A DNA stretch of 64,000 nt from Companilactobacillus insicii (GTDB lineage Bacteria > Bacillota > Bacilli > Lactobacillales > Lactobacillaceae): positions 23,631-87,630 of the forward strand of contig NZ_RHNU01000007.1 in NCBI RefSeq assembly GCF_003946015.1, read 5' to 3'. This document shows positions 29,332 through 38,355 of this stretch, one piece after another (position 1 is the stretch's first letter; each line of letters opens with the position of its first letter). The position numbers were made by a program, and so were the translations under genes. Below the pieces are notes generated by a model that searched no databases, was not told where the DNA came from, and was given only the letters and a program-made list of their open reading frames with translations.

Positions 29332-31932
29332 TTACAATGTATTACTTAGGCACCAATCAATTGTTCCGGTATAAATACCACCAACTGGATTAGGTAGAAC
29401 ATTCAAGAGAATACCTTCATCAGATTCCCAACTTCCACTAATATCTCGATCATACGTTAGTTCTTCTTTTTGATGATCAATCAAAACGTAGGAATCCATA
29501 TTTTGAATATCCTTATTTGAATCTACAAAAACAACGTTTCCGTTCAAAGTACCAACACTATTACCAGACGTATCCTTACCAACCATATCTTCAGCTTTGG
29601 CCGATAAAGTCCAATCAGACTCAATGCTGCTAACGTTTAGCTTCCAATCTCCTGCACGTCTGACCAACCTAGATTCACCACTAGTATTGATTGACTTAAA
29701 TGAATAATTCTTATTAGAAATCAAGCTAGCTGATTTTGTAACGTAATTCAAAGTATACGTGATTACATTTGAATCCCTGTCACGCTCATTCTTAACATAA
29801 ACTTCAATTTGATACTTTCCCGCTTCAGTAATTCCTAAACTATCAATCGAGAAAGTTTGAACGAAGTCTTGCGCAGTAACTCCGGAGAAACTCTCTTGAA
29901 TTGGCGCACTAATGTTATCTTTGATAACTTCTGTCCCATCTTCACTTAAAACTTTCATATGCCATGTTAAATTCGTACTATTAAAAATCAAACTATCATT
30001 ATACGTAACATGGGCCGGCATACTAACAGTCCCCACTGATTGTATTGCCGTTAAATCTGGATTATTAGTCGATAAAACTGGATCAACACTTGTCACATCG
30101 ACGTCATAAGTTAACACATTAGAAGAAATACCATTTTGGTCCACGACTTGAATATTAACTGTATGATGACCAACAGACAATTTATTTTCATCAGAATAAT
30201 CTATTGAAAATACACCATCTTTACTTGCGGTGTCCTTAGTAATAATCGGATCACCATTATCGATTGTCAGTAATATCGACATATTTTCATTCTTTATAAC
30301 TGTGGAATCATCATATGACATTGTTCCCGCAAAATTAACTGAATCACCTATTGATACAGTCTGGTTTTGTGGTGAAGTAGACTTGATAGACAAGTGACGT
30401 GGCTCAGATACTATATAAAAGTTAGGAGTGTTCACATCATCCTTGTACAGATCACCTTTAATTAAGGCATGTGCACTAGCAACCGTAGTTTTACTAGAAC
30501 CATCTGCAATTTTTGTAATACCTGTTACTTCGATTTTGGCTCCATTAAGTCCATTATTTAAGCCACGGCCTAATTTGTGACTCAATACACCAGCATTAAC
30601 TTCACTAGCAGGAATCGGTTCAGTCTTTCCATCTGAATAAACAACATTACCGATATTTCCAGTCGTATTGTAAATAATATTCTTAGGTAAGTTAATCGTG
30701 GCTACAGTATTGAGCAGGTCATTTTGACCAGATAAGTAATTCACATTATAACTGAACTTTATCAAATTGTTATTATAACTTTTGGCGTCACCTTCTTTAA
30801 TCTCACGATTACCTTGAGATACGTTATAAACTTTTACCTCTGAGCTAGCGTTTACTAGCGATGGCATCGTTTCAAAAACCGCCATATTTAACGACGCATT
30901 ATCACCTGTCGAACCGGTTAGTCCATAACGTAGTTTGGTATCCGTAACTCCATTCTCATCTTTAGCGAAGTTAAAGTTACTTAATTCCAGCGGAACAGTC
31001 TTAGAAAAGGGTTGATCATTTGGAGTCGTCAACATTGAGCCAGGCTCACCGTTAGTCTTCTTATCATTAAAGGTATAAGTTAAGGTCGCTACGGTACCAG
31101 TTACTGGTGGCTTATAATCTATGGACAAATGATGCCACGAATTGTCACCGGTCGTACCATTAGTTAAGTTCAAGAATTCCTTAGTATCCTTATGAACCAT
31201 TTTATAGACACTCCCATTGGTCCAATCGTATTGATAAGTACTCATTTTGGCAGGATAATTCCAGGCAATATGTTGATTACCATCAATTGTGGATTCAAAA
31301 TCATAATCAAAATAACTTCCTTTACCTGCAGTAGTAGTTCGATTTAAAAAAGTATCAAACTCTAATGCCCATGAATTCTGAATAGCACCCTCAGCTATTT
31401 CTGTAGAATTTTGATTCTGATTGGTAATAACATCCGGTCCCCATACTCCAAGGGTCTCACCAGGCTTTGGAACTCCCCTAGACTTGGAGATTGCATCGGG
31501 GCCACCATTTTGGAAGACTAACGCGATCCCATCAGCTGGATTAACAGTATGTCCAAAATACAACCACATAGATAATTTCTGCGGTATAGCAGTATCAATA
31601 TAATTTCCCTTATCGTTATCACTCCAAATAGAACTCAATTGTTTAATATCATTCGTCAGTTGCACAGCATCAGAGTCCGGATACTTTGGATTTTGCCCCC
31701 TAATTATCTTAGCGTTATTGGGTACACTATCAGAAAACTTATCAACATAAGTGAAATAAGAATTGCTAGCATCGTTGTTAGTTAACGACAATCCTTGTGG
31801 CGTTGCTGCACGCCCCTCTATATCGGATAAAAGATCTCCGTGTACATCAGTAGTAGAAAATTTCATAAAAACAAGTAAACCAAATAGAATAGTGCCTAAT
31901 ATAGGCACTATCGAATTTTTATTATTCCTCAT
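29332..31932 (-). CDS. Large secreted lectin-like WxL-domain protein (array member 6)
   Basis: 866 residues from the ATG at 31932, six bases after a GGGAGGG ribosome binding site; the frame extends to 31959 without support. Signal peptide SIVPILGTILFGLLVFMKF. Lectin-like domain at about 40-340 (KLSMWLYFGHTV, ADGIALVFQNGGPDAISK, GETLGVWGPDV, SWALEFDTFLNRT, HIAWNYPAKM, WHHLSIDYKPP, LRYGLTGSTG). Then NYLSGQNDLLNTVATINLP, two Ig-like modules (NFAGTMSYDDST, SMPAHVTYNDSL) and the WxL-like tail GDWKLNV, WTLSAKA, IDWCLSNTL. In the last motif a Cys replaces the usual Thr or Asn, the only Cys I noticed in this position in the family. Related by eye to members 3 and 7. Confidence 0.85.
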   Translation of the reverse strand: MRNNKNSIVPILGTILFGLLVFMKFSTTDVHGDLLSDIEGRAATPQGLSLTNNDASNSYFTYVDKFSDSVPNNAKIIRGQNPKYPDSDAVQLTNDIKQLSSIWSDNDKGNYIDTAIPQKLSMWLYFGHTVNPADGIALVFQNGGPDAISKSRGVPKPGETLGVWGPDVITNQNQNSTEIAEGAIQNSWALEFDTFLNRTTTAGKGSYFDYDFESTIDGNQHIAWNYPAKMSTYQYDWTNGSVYKMVHKDTKEFLNLTNGTTGDNSWHHLSIDYKPPVTGTVATLTYTFNDKKTNGEPGSMLTTPNDQPFSKTVPLELSNFNFAKDENGVTDTKLRYGLTGSTGDNASLNMAVFETMPSLVNASSEVKVYNVSQGNREIKEGDAKSYNNNLIKFSYNVNYLSGQNDLLNTVATINLPKNIIYNTTGNIGNVVYSDGKTEPIPASEVNAGVLSHKLGRGLNNGLNGAKIEVTGITKIADGSSKTTVASAHALIKGDLYKDDVNTPNFYIVSEPRHLSIKSTSPQNQTVSIGDSVNFAGTMSYDDSTVIKNENMSILLTIDNGDPIITKDTASKDGVFSIDYSDENKLSVGHHTVNIQVVDQNGISSNVLTYDVDVTSVDPVLSTNNPDLTAIQSVGTVSMPAHVTYNDSLIFNSTNLTWHMKVLSEDGTEVIKDNISAPIQESFSGVTAQDFVQTFSIDSLGITEAGKYQIEVYVKNERDRDSNVITYTLNYVTKSASLISNKNYSFKSINTSGESRLVRRAGDWKLNVSSIESDWTLSAKAEDMVGKDTSGNSVGTLNGNVVFVDSNKDIQNMDSYVLIDHQKEELTYDRDISGSWESDEGILLNVLPNPVGGIYTGTIDWCLSNTL

Positions 31933-32204
31933 TGGGTTCCCTCCCATTGCAAAAAACATATTTATATTTTATGTGGTAAAAATATGCTCTCTATTACAAT
32001 ATCGTAAATTATTTTATAATTGGTTTCATAAAATGTAATAAAGAATTACAAAAGATGACATTTTTTAATTAAAATATGATTTATAAATAAAGTTATGTTT
32101 GGAAATATTTATATAAATATATATTTTTAAAACATAAATAAAATATTTTATATAATAAGAAGAAACTCAATATATGTGATTTTGACATAATTATAAAATT
32201 TATA
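31933..32204. other. AT-rich spacer upstream of lectin gene 6
   Basis: Part of a 380-bp gap between lectin genes 6 and 7. It is very AT-rich, holds no credible open frame, and presumably carries the promoter of gene 6, though several TATAAT-like strings make a single call unsafe. The rest of the gap is the hairpin at 32205-32312. Confidence 0.5.
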
Positions 32205-32312
32205 GCGTAAACGCAAGATCAATCACAACTTCTTCCGTTTAACACAAATACCCCCACATTTACTTACGTAAATGTGAGGGCATTTGTTTAAACGTGCTTT
32301 ATCACGCTCTAT
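32205..32312 (-). terminator. Large hairpin after lectin gene 7, diverged relative of the 17494 element
   Basis: Inner 19-bp stem pairs CAAATGCCCTCACATTTAC with GTAAATGTGGGGGTATTTG (read leftward; two G-U type mismatches). Flanks keep GCGTAAACGC and CAACTTCTTCCG, the same words seen at 17487-17516. It directly follows the stop codon at 32314. Confidence 0.7.
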
Positions 32313-32313
32313 A

Positions 32314-35300
32314 TTAAATACTATCAACCAAATTCCAATCAATAGTACCTGCAAATGTACCTGAAACTGTGGACGAATGAAGATCCAACAAGACTCCCTT
32401 ATTGTCACTCCAATCAGAAACATCAGTCTTCTTAAGTTCTGGGCTACCAGAATCATCAGAGGCAATTTCTTGGCCATCCAATACATGAGATTGACCATTA
32501 TTATCAACAAATACCAAATTACCATCTAACTTAGTCTTGGTATTGTCTTCATTAGTCTTATAAAAGTCACTACCAGTAGCTGACAAACTCCAATTAGTCT
32601 TATAACTCTCAACGTTTAAATTCCACTTACCATTACGTTGAACAATGCCATTAGTAGTTCCATACATCTCTGTGGTCTTGAAACTGTAATCTCCCGAATT
32701 TAGTTGCAAGAGTTTATCAAGATAATTAAAAGTATAGTTTAGAACATTAGACTTACGGCCATACACATCAGTGGCTAAAACATTCATATTATACTTTTGA
32801 GTACTAGAAGGCGTGATATTCCAATCATTCAAATCTCCAGTCAAGTTCATATCCTGAGAACCACTGACACTTATCTGTGATAATGTCGAAGATGCAACTT
32901 TGTTGATATTATTTGAATCAACTGAGAATTTGAAATTATCTCTCCTATATTCATAATTATCCGGCATGCTGATTGTAGCAGGAACTTCAAAATCAGAATC
33001 CAAAAATGTCTTATCTGACTCATCAGTCTTCAACTCTGGCGTAGCCTCTGGAACATTGACTGTATAAGTTACTGGTTTGGCCTCATGTTTACCTGGATCA
33101 ACGATCCTAAGCGTTACAATATTAGTTCCTAATTTTAATAAGCCCTTTTCATAGCTGGAATTTGAAACATAATCATCATAAGTAACTGATTGTGCTGTTC
33201 CAGAATTCATGTCATAAGCATAAGGTTTCAAGTCAATCGAGAATTTACCATTTGAATCGACCGTCGTATCGAACTCTTTTTCATCCGACTTAGTCAAATC
33301 AGAATAAGTAACCGTAGCATATATCTTAGTAGTACCACTTTCAATTGAAGAACCATTACTATGAGTCAATGTACCTGATAATGGGACGGGTTCATCATCC
33401 GAGACATCAACCGTTGAATTGTCCGCTTTCGCATTCAAAGTAACATCATTAACAGTTACATGGTATGTCAAAGTATTAGATGTATTGTAATTCTTATCCA
33501 TAGCGTAAACAGTTATGTCGTGTTTACCAGGCTTCAATAATGATTCATTCCCCTGATATGGGATTGATAATATGAATGGAATTGTAAGTCCTTGATTGTC
33601 ATCTGTATAAGCTCCAACAATAGGATCATGACCATCAATGCTACTGTAATACTTAACATCAGTATCATGGATCACGCTATTGTCACTATAATTGTTTGTA
33701 CCTGTTAATTGGATATTTTTTCCACCATCAACATCTATCGTATCTTTGTTAGTATTCAAAACCATTTTTTTAGAGGGAGAAATTGTGAATGCAGCTGTAT
33801 TAATATCACCCTTGTACAAATCACCAGCCAAGACTGAGTGAGTTGTTGCTACATCAGTAGCTACATCAGATCCATTTGATTGTGATATTTTAGCATTCGC
33901 AAATATTTTGATTTTTGCTGAATTGAGGGAATTATTCAGACTTTTAGATAAAGTATGTTTTACAACACCATTATTATTTTCACTAGCAGGGATATCTTCT
34001 GTTGTACCATCCGCATATTCAATTTGGCCAATGTTGCCATCAGTTGCATAAGTCATATTACTTGGTAGATTTATTGTGGCAATTATCTTGTTTAAATCTT
34101 TTTCACCGGATTCATAGTTTAAATTATAGTTGAACTGCATTTTATCGCCATCATGAACATTCTTATCACCATCTTCAATCAAACGTTTATTTTGAGTAAC
34201 ATCATAAATTTTAGATTCACTATTTGCTTCTACCAATGAGGGCATTGTTTCAAATACGGCAAAGTTAGTAGAGGAAGTCTGACCTGTAGAACCCGTAAAT
34301 CCATAGCGTAATTTAGTTTGTGTTACACCATTAGCATCTTTTGCAAAATGAAACTTTGATAAATCAATATTTTCAATTTGTGTGATTTCAGAACCGGAAG
34401 TAGCTGGTTTATTACTACCATCATAATTCTTATCATTAAAATGATACGTTAATGTAGCATCGTCACCAGCTGATACAGGTGGCTCATAATCAATTGTCAA
34501 ATGATGCCATGCACTTTTCGGGTTATCAAATCCTGACAATTGAAGATTACTATGCAAATTATTGTGAACCATAGAATAATAATATCCTGAACTACTATTA
34601 CCATATCTTTTATACGTGCTACCTTCTCCAGGATATCCACTAGCAATATGTTGCTTTCCTTTGAGATAAGTTTCAATACCTGCATCATAATAAGTGCCTC
34701 GTCCGGGAAGCGAATCTGTATTCGAATAAGTATCAAATTCTAACGCCCAGCTATTTTGAATAGCGCTCTTGGCTAAAGCATCAGAACTACTTTGATTTTT
34801 ATCGGTATCAACTGCCCATACACCCATAGTTTCACCCTTACCAGCTTCACCAGCCTTACTATCACCATTATCATTATCTACTGGATTAATGGCAATCGCA
34901 TCAGGACCTCCATTTTGCAAGACAAATGCTATACCATCACCTGCAGTAGGAGCTGATACTATACCAAAATACAACCACATAGACATTGTCTGATGCTTAG
35001 TCGTATCTAAATAATTTCCTTTATCATTGTCACTCCAAATAGAACTTACTTGATGAGTTGCATCAGTAAGCTGGACCATATCAGAATCCGGATACTCCGC
35101 ATTAGGACCCCTATATATCATCGCACTATTAGTAGTGGCACCACTTGTACCCAAAGTATTAACCTTAGTAAAAAAGGATTCACTTCCACCAGAATCATCT
35201 AAGGACAATCCTTGTGGTGCACTTTTTCGCGCCGCTAAATCGATCACATTTATAGCTTTAGCCACTCTAGTATTTAAAGAAAGAGTTAAAGCAATACTAG

Positions 35301-35349
35301 CAAATACAAAAAATACAATATAAAATAGTCTAATTTTATTTATCCTCAA
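32314..35349 (-). CDS. Large secreted lectin-like WxL-domain protein (array member 7)
   Basis: 1011 residues; first gene of the array in the direction of transcription. The open frame starts at a TTG at 35367, but GAGGGGAG overlaps it and is spaced seven bases from a second TTG at 35349, which I prefer. Signal peptide LFYIVFFVFASIALTLSLNT with cleavage near AKA-IN. Lectin-like domain at about 40-350 (TMSMWLYFGIVS, GDGIAFVLQNGGPDAIAI, ETMGVWAVDT, SWALEFDTYSNTD, HIASGYPGEGS, WHHLTIDYEPP, LRYGFTGSTG); the usual HIAWNYP is altered to HIASGYP. Four Ig-like modules follow, then the WxL-like tail GKWNLNV, WSLSATG, IDWNLVDSI. Wall-attached glycan-binding protein by inference. Confidence 0.85.
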   Translation of the reverse strand: MRINKIRLFYIVFFVFASIALTLSLNTRVAKAINVIDLAARKSAPQGLSLDDSGGSESFFTKVNTLGTSGATTNSAMIYRGPNAEYPDSDMVQLTDATHQVSSIWSDNDKGNYLDTTKHQTMSMWLYFGIVSAPTAGDGIAFVLQNGGPDAIAINPVDNDNGDSKAGEAGKGETMGVWAVDTDKNQSSSDALAKSAIQNSWALEFDTYSNTDSLPGRGTYYDAGIETYLKGKQHIASGYPGEGSTYKRYGNSSSGYYYSMVHNNLHSNLQLSGFDNPKSAWHHLTIDYEPPVSAGDDATLTYHFNDKNYDGSNKPATSGSEITQIENIDLSKFHFAKDANGVTQTKLRYGFTGSTGQTSSTNFAVFETMPSLVEANSESKIYDVTQNKRLIEDGDKNVHDGDKMQFNYNLNYESGEKDLNKIIATINLPSNMTYATDGNIGQIEYADGTTEDIPASENNNGVVKHTLSKSLNNSLNSAKIKIFANAKISQSNGSDVATDVATTHSVLAGDLYKGDINTAAFTISPSKKMVLNTNKDTIDVDGGKNIQLTGTNNYSDNSVIHDTDVKYYSSIDGHDPIVGAYTDDNQGLTIPFILSIPYQGNESLLKPGKHDITVYAMDKNYNTSNTLTYHVTVNDVTLNAKADNSTVDVSDDEPVPLSGTLTHSNGSSIESGTTKIYATVTYSDLTKSDEKEFDTTVDSNGKFSIDLKPYAYDMNSGTAQSVTYDDYVSNSSYEKGLLKLGTNIVTLRIVDPGKHEAKPVTYTVNVPEATPELKTDESDKTFLDSDFEVPATISMPDNYEYRRDNFKFSVDSNNINKVASSTLSQISVSGSQDMNLTGDLNDWNITPSSTQKYNMNVLATDVYGRKSNVLNYTFNYLDKLLQLNSGDYSFKTTEMYGTTNGIVQRNGKWNLNVESYKTNWSLSATGSDFYKTNEDNTKTKLDGNLVFVDNNGQSHVLDGQEIASDDSGSPELKKTDVSDWSDNKGVLLDLHSSTVSGTFAGTIDWNLVDSI

Positions 35350-35474
35350 TGTAATTTCTCCCCTCAAAGAAATTATTATATTTTGTTATAAATATCATAC
35401 TATAGAGTTGGCATGTATTTTTTCCAATAATTTGCTTTAATTATTTCCTAAAATGAAAAAAATTATATTTTGCA

Positions 35475-35516
35475 AAAAAAAACAACCATTTAATGGATTA
35501 ATTCCACTAAATGGTT
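35475..35516 (-). terminator. Terminator of prs
   Basis: Arms AACCATTTAATGGA and TCCACTAAATGGTT (one mismatch) followed leftward by nine T residues, 12 bp past the prs stop codon. Confidence 0.85.
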
Positions 35517-35527
35517 ATTAATTTTTG

Positions 35528-36511
35528 CTATTTAATTACTGTATATCCGTCACGAACTTCAAATAATGAACTAGTTGATTCGTCCATTTCTGTCATTCTG
35601 ATTGAATCTCCAAGTAAATCAGTAACTGAAAGAATCTTTAATTTATCAAACTTGCAATCGTCAGGCACAACGATTGAGTCTGTAACGACAATTTCTTTTA
35701 ATTCCGAATTTTGCAAATCTTTTGCAGCATTTTCTGAGAAAATTGGGTGGGTAGCAGCGGCATAAACATCGATTGCTCCAGCTTTCTTCAATGCTTCTGC
35801 ACTATTTATCATTCTTGTACCAGTATCAATCAAGTCATCTACGATAACACAATGTTTGCCTTCCACATCACCAATGACACCCGGAACAATATCTTCCATT
35901 TCATTTGATCTTTGATCAACAATAGCGATTTGTGAACCGAATACTTCAGCTAATGAACGAGCACGTTTCATAGAATTATGATCAGGTGCTACGAAGACAA
36001 AATCGTCCTGTTTGTCGTCCATCTTATCCATGAAGTACTTAGCAAAGATTGGCATTGCACGTAAGTGATCAACAGGAATATCAAAGAATCCTTGAATTTG
36101 ATCAGCATGCATATCAAGTGCAATAACGCGGTCAACCCCGCCCATTTCTAGTAAGTTAGAGAATAACTTAGCTGAAATTGGTTCACGTGCACGTGACTTT
36201 CTGTCTGAACGTGTATATGCGAAGTAAGGTAATACACAAATAATTTGTTTTGTACTTGCACGTCTTAGAGCATCAACGGCAATCATCAATTCCATGAAGT
36301 TATCATTAACTGGATCTGAAACTGAATGAATGATATAAACGTCTTTTCCACGAATACTCTCGTTGATTTGAATATTGATTTCTCCATCCGCAAAGTGAGA
36401 AACGGAAGCGTCCAATAGTGGCACGTCCATATATTCAGAAATTCTCTTGGCTAATGGCTTATTACCATTCAAAGAAAGTAAAGCAATTTTATCTAATGAT
36501 GTATTAGACAT
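35528..36511 (-). CDS. prs: Ribose-phosphate pyrophosphokinase (PRPP synthetase)
   Basis: 327 residues. Makes phosphoribosyl pyrophosphate from ribose 5-phosphate and ATP for nucleotide, His and Trp synthesis. Visible motifs: N-terminal LLSLNGNKPLAKRISEYM, the flexible-loop YFAYTRSDRKSRAREPISAK, the ALDMHADQIQGFFDIPVD metal-binding His segment, and the PRPP loop VIVDDLIDTGTRM. The frame could start at a TTG at 36529, but GGAGGAC sits nine bases before the ATG at 36511. It follows yueI by 20 bp and is likely co-transcribed with it. Many lactobacilli carry two prs copies; this one has the ordinary class I residues. Confidence 0.96.
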   Translation of the reverse strand: MSNTSLDKIALLSLNGNKPLAKRISEYMDVPLLDASVSHFADGEINIQINESIRGKDVYIIHSVSDPVNDNFMELMIAVDALRRASTKQIICVLPYFAYTRSDRKSRAREPISAKLFSNLLEMGGVDRVIALDMHADQIQGFFDIPVDHLRAMPIFAKYFMDKMDDKQDDFVFVAPDHNSMKRARSLAEVFGSQIAIVDQRSNEMEDIVPGVIGDVEGKHCVIVDDLIDTGTRMINSAEALKKAGAIDVYAAATHPIFSENAAKDLQNSELKEIVVTDSIVVPDDCKFDKLKILSVTDLLGDSIRMTEMDESTSSLFEVRDGYTVIK

Positions 36512-36531
36512 ATCTGGTCTGTCCTCCAAAA

Positions 36532-36912
36532 TTATATTAATACTGGTCGATCAATGGGCTTACTTTCGTCAGCAATCACAAGTCCCATATCATTATCCGT
36601 CATGACACGTTCCTTATTGCGTACGGCAGACTGCGAGACGATTGTAAACTTATAGTTCAATTTTACACTTAATTGAAGGTACTTATCCAGTATATACGAG
36701 TCAATTTTACCATTTAAATACAAATGATATTGCGGATATTTCTTCATAACGTTTTCAACAGTCTTCAAATTATCCGGATTTTTGAGTTGTGCGATCGTCA
36801 AAGCAATCCCAACACGCTCAGCAAAGTTACCTAAAAACTTATTCTTTTCGTCCGGCTTTAATTGCGGCTTGCCAAAAACATTTTTCTTAATATAATCCTC
36901 AACACTAGTCAT
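36532..36912 (-). CDS. YueI-family protein (DUF1694)
   Basis: 126 residues with the family pattern FGNFAERVG-like (FLGNFAERVGIALTIAQ), NGKIDSYILDKYLQLSVKL and a hydrophilic C-terminus ending IDRPVLI. Members are small cytoplasmic Firmicutes proteins of unknown function. Immediately upstream of prs on the same strand with about 20 bp between, which suggests an operon. ATG 36912 has AAAGGTGG upstream. Confidence 0.8.
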   Translation of the reverse strand: MTSVEDYIKKNVFGKPQLKPDEKNKFLGNFAERVGIALTIAQLKNPDNLKTVENVMKKYPQYHLYLNGKIDSYILDKYLQLSVKLNYKFTIVSQSAVRNKERVMTDNDMGLVIADESKPIDRPVLI

Positions 36913-36995
36913 TGATTTCCACCTTTCGAATTGTTATTCCTATTATACATACTATGATAACGGTATAATAGTGATAAAGAAAGGATGTGTTATCT

Positions 36996-37235
36996 ATGGA
37001 TGAAATGGTATTTTTTAACCCTGGTGACGCAATTGCTAACTCAAAAGATTTTGGAGAGGCAGTTCGTGGAGCACAAATTTATAAAGCTAAAGATCCTTAT
37101 GAATCATCCTTAATAGTTGCCGAAGATGTTTCTGACAAGAAGAGTTTTGTCGTCTACTTCGCTAAGGATGAGAAATCTAAATCTAAAGATTCAGATGAAT
37201 CAGTAATTCCCTATCATTTGAAGAAAAAAATCTAG
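36996..37235 (+). CDS. Small hypothetical acidic protein
   Basis: 79 residues. AAAGGATG is eight bases before the ATG at 36996, favoured over a GTG at 36987. Sequence opens MDEMVFFNPGDAIANSKDF and closes with a Lys/Ser/Asp-rich tail (KDEKSKSKDSDES) and IPYHLKKKI. No signal peptide or membrane segment. A TATAAT lies at 36964-36969. Divergent from yueI and convergent with the YeiH-type gene, overlapping its stop by 4 bp. I do not recognise the family and propose no function. Confidence 0.7.
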   Translation: MDEMVFFNPGDAIANSKDFGEAVRGAQIYKAKDPYESSLIVAEDVSDKKSFVVYFAKDEKSKSKDSDESVIPYHLKKKI

Positions 37236-38257
37236 ATTTTCAACAAAGTGATAAATAGTAATGCTGCAACCGTCTGCACACTTCCAACTGCTAATCCGTA
37301 TGCTAAAAACTTAGGACCTTCTTTTAAGAACTTAGCCAAGTTCAAGCGCAAACCAATGGCAGCTAAGGCAGTAGTTTCAAACCAAGTACTAATTACGTGA
37401 GCACTATCGCCGAATATTTCGGGCATCGTAGTTGTACTATTAATAATGCAAATGATCAAGAATGCCAAAACATACCATGGAATCGGCATTCTTGTTTTTT
37501 TATGTCTAGTTACAGTCACTTGAGTACCATGATTAACTTTCTTTTCGAAGAAAAATACTACTGCTACTAACATAATAATTCTGGTTATCTTAAACAGCAT
37601 GGCATATTTAACTGTTTGAGAATCAATCAAGCTGGCACCTGCAACTACTTGTCCAACTGACTGCAAAGTACCACCTAACAAGGCACTCTTACTCAACAAG
37701 TCATTACCAAAAACCGCTAATCCTAAGAATGGTAATGTCAGCATCATTACTGTTCCTAGTAAATTTACTAATGTAATTATCTGTCCTTTTTCTTCATCAT
37801 CAGCATCGATTGCTGGAGCAATTGCACCAATAGCTGAAGAACCACAGACGGCATTGCCACCTGCCATCATCAATGACATTTTTTCACTAAAACCTAACTT
37901 GCGTCCTATTGCATAAGCTGAAATAATAACAATAGTCATCATCATAATTATATATGCCAATCCCGGTATACCCATTTCAGCAATCGTTTGGAATGTAACG
38001 GTAAATCCTAATAGAACAACCGAATACTCTAACAGTTTGCTCTCAGAGAACTTAGTCCCAACAGCTAATCCAGACTGTTTGAAGAACGTATTCCCCAGAA
38101 TAATACCTAATAATATTGCAATCGTCGCACCACCTAAACTCGGTAACCAAATTGCCAACACCTTTGCAATGATAGCTACCACAACTGACAATCCTAGTCC
38201 TGGTAAGGTTGCAACAACTTTTTGCATTCTTGTATCCTTACTAGTCTCTAAATCCAT
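37232..38257 (-). CDS. YeiH/UPF0324-family putative sulfate exporter
   Basis: 341-residue integral membrane protein with about ten hydrophobic segments. The family core GGNAVCGSSAIGAIAPAIDAD is visible near the middle (quoted: AVCGSSAIGAIAPA). Homologues are annotated as putative sulfate exporters, mostly by association with sulfur metabolism; the substrate is not proven. AGGAGG precedes the ATG at 38257. A LysR-type regulator is divergent 98 bp away, the same pairing as yeiH/yeiE in enteric bacteria, so it is probably controlled by that regulator. Confidence 0.88.
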   Translation of the reverse strand: MDLETSKDTRMQKVVATLPGLGLSVVVAIIAKVLAIWLPSLGGATIAILLGIILGNTFFKQSGLAVGTKFSESKLLEYSVVLLGFTVTFQTIAEMGIPGLAYIIMMMTIVIISAYAIGRKLGFSEKMSLMMAGGNAVCGSSAIGAIAPAIDADDEEKGQIITLVNLLGTVMMLTLPFLGLAVFGNDLLSKSALLGGTLQSVGQVVAGASLIDSQTVKYAMLFKITRIIMLVAVVFFFEKKVNHGTQVTVTRHKKTRMPIPWYVLAFLIICIINSTTTMPEIFGDSAHVISTWFETTALAAIGLRLNLAKFLKEGPKFLAYGLAVGSVQTVAALLFITLLKI

Positions 38258-38355
38258 ATACTTAACCTCCTATATCAGTCTCTTAAGTATATAGGTAGAA
38301 ATACGATTAATTTATTAAATAAACTAATAGCTTCCATTAATAATTCTGATAGGAG

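Noticed and set aside
13279..35349. LPXTG anchoring of the lectin proteins
   Set aside because: None of the seven C-termini has an LPXTG motif, hydrophobic helix and basic tail; they end in the WxL-like motif.
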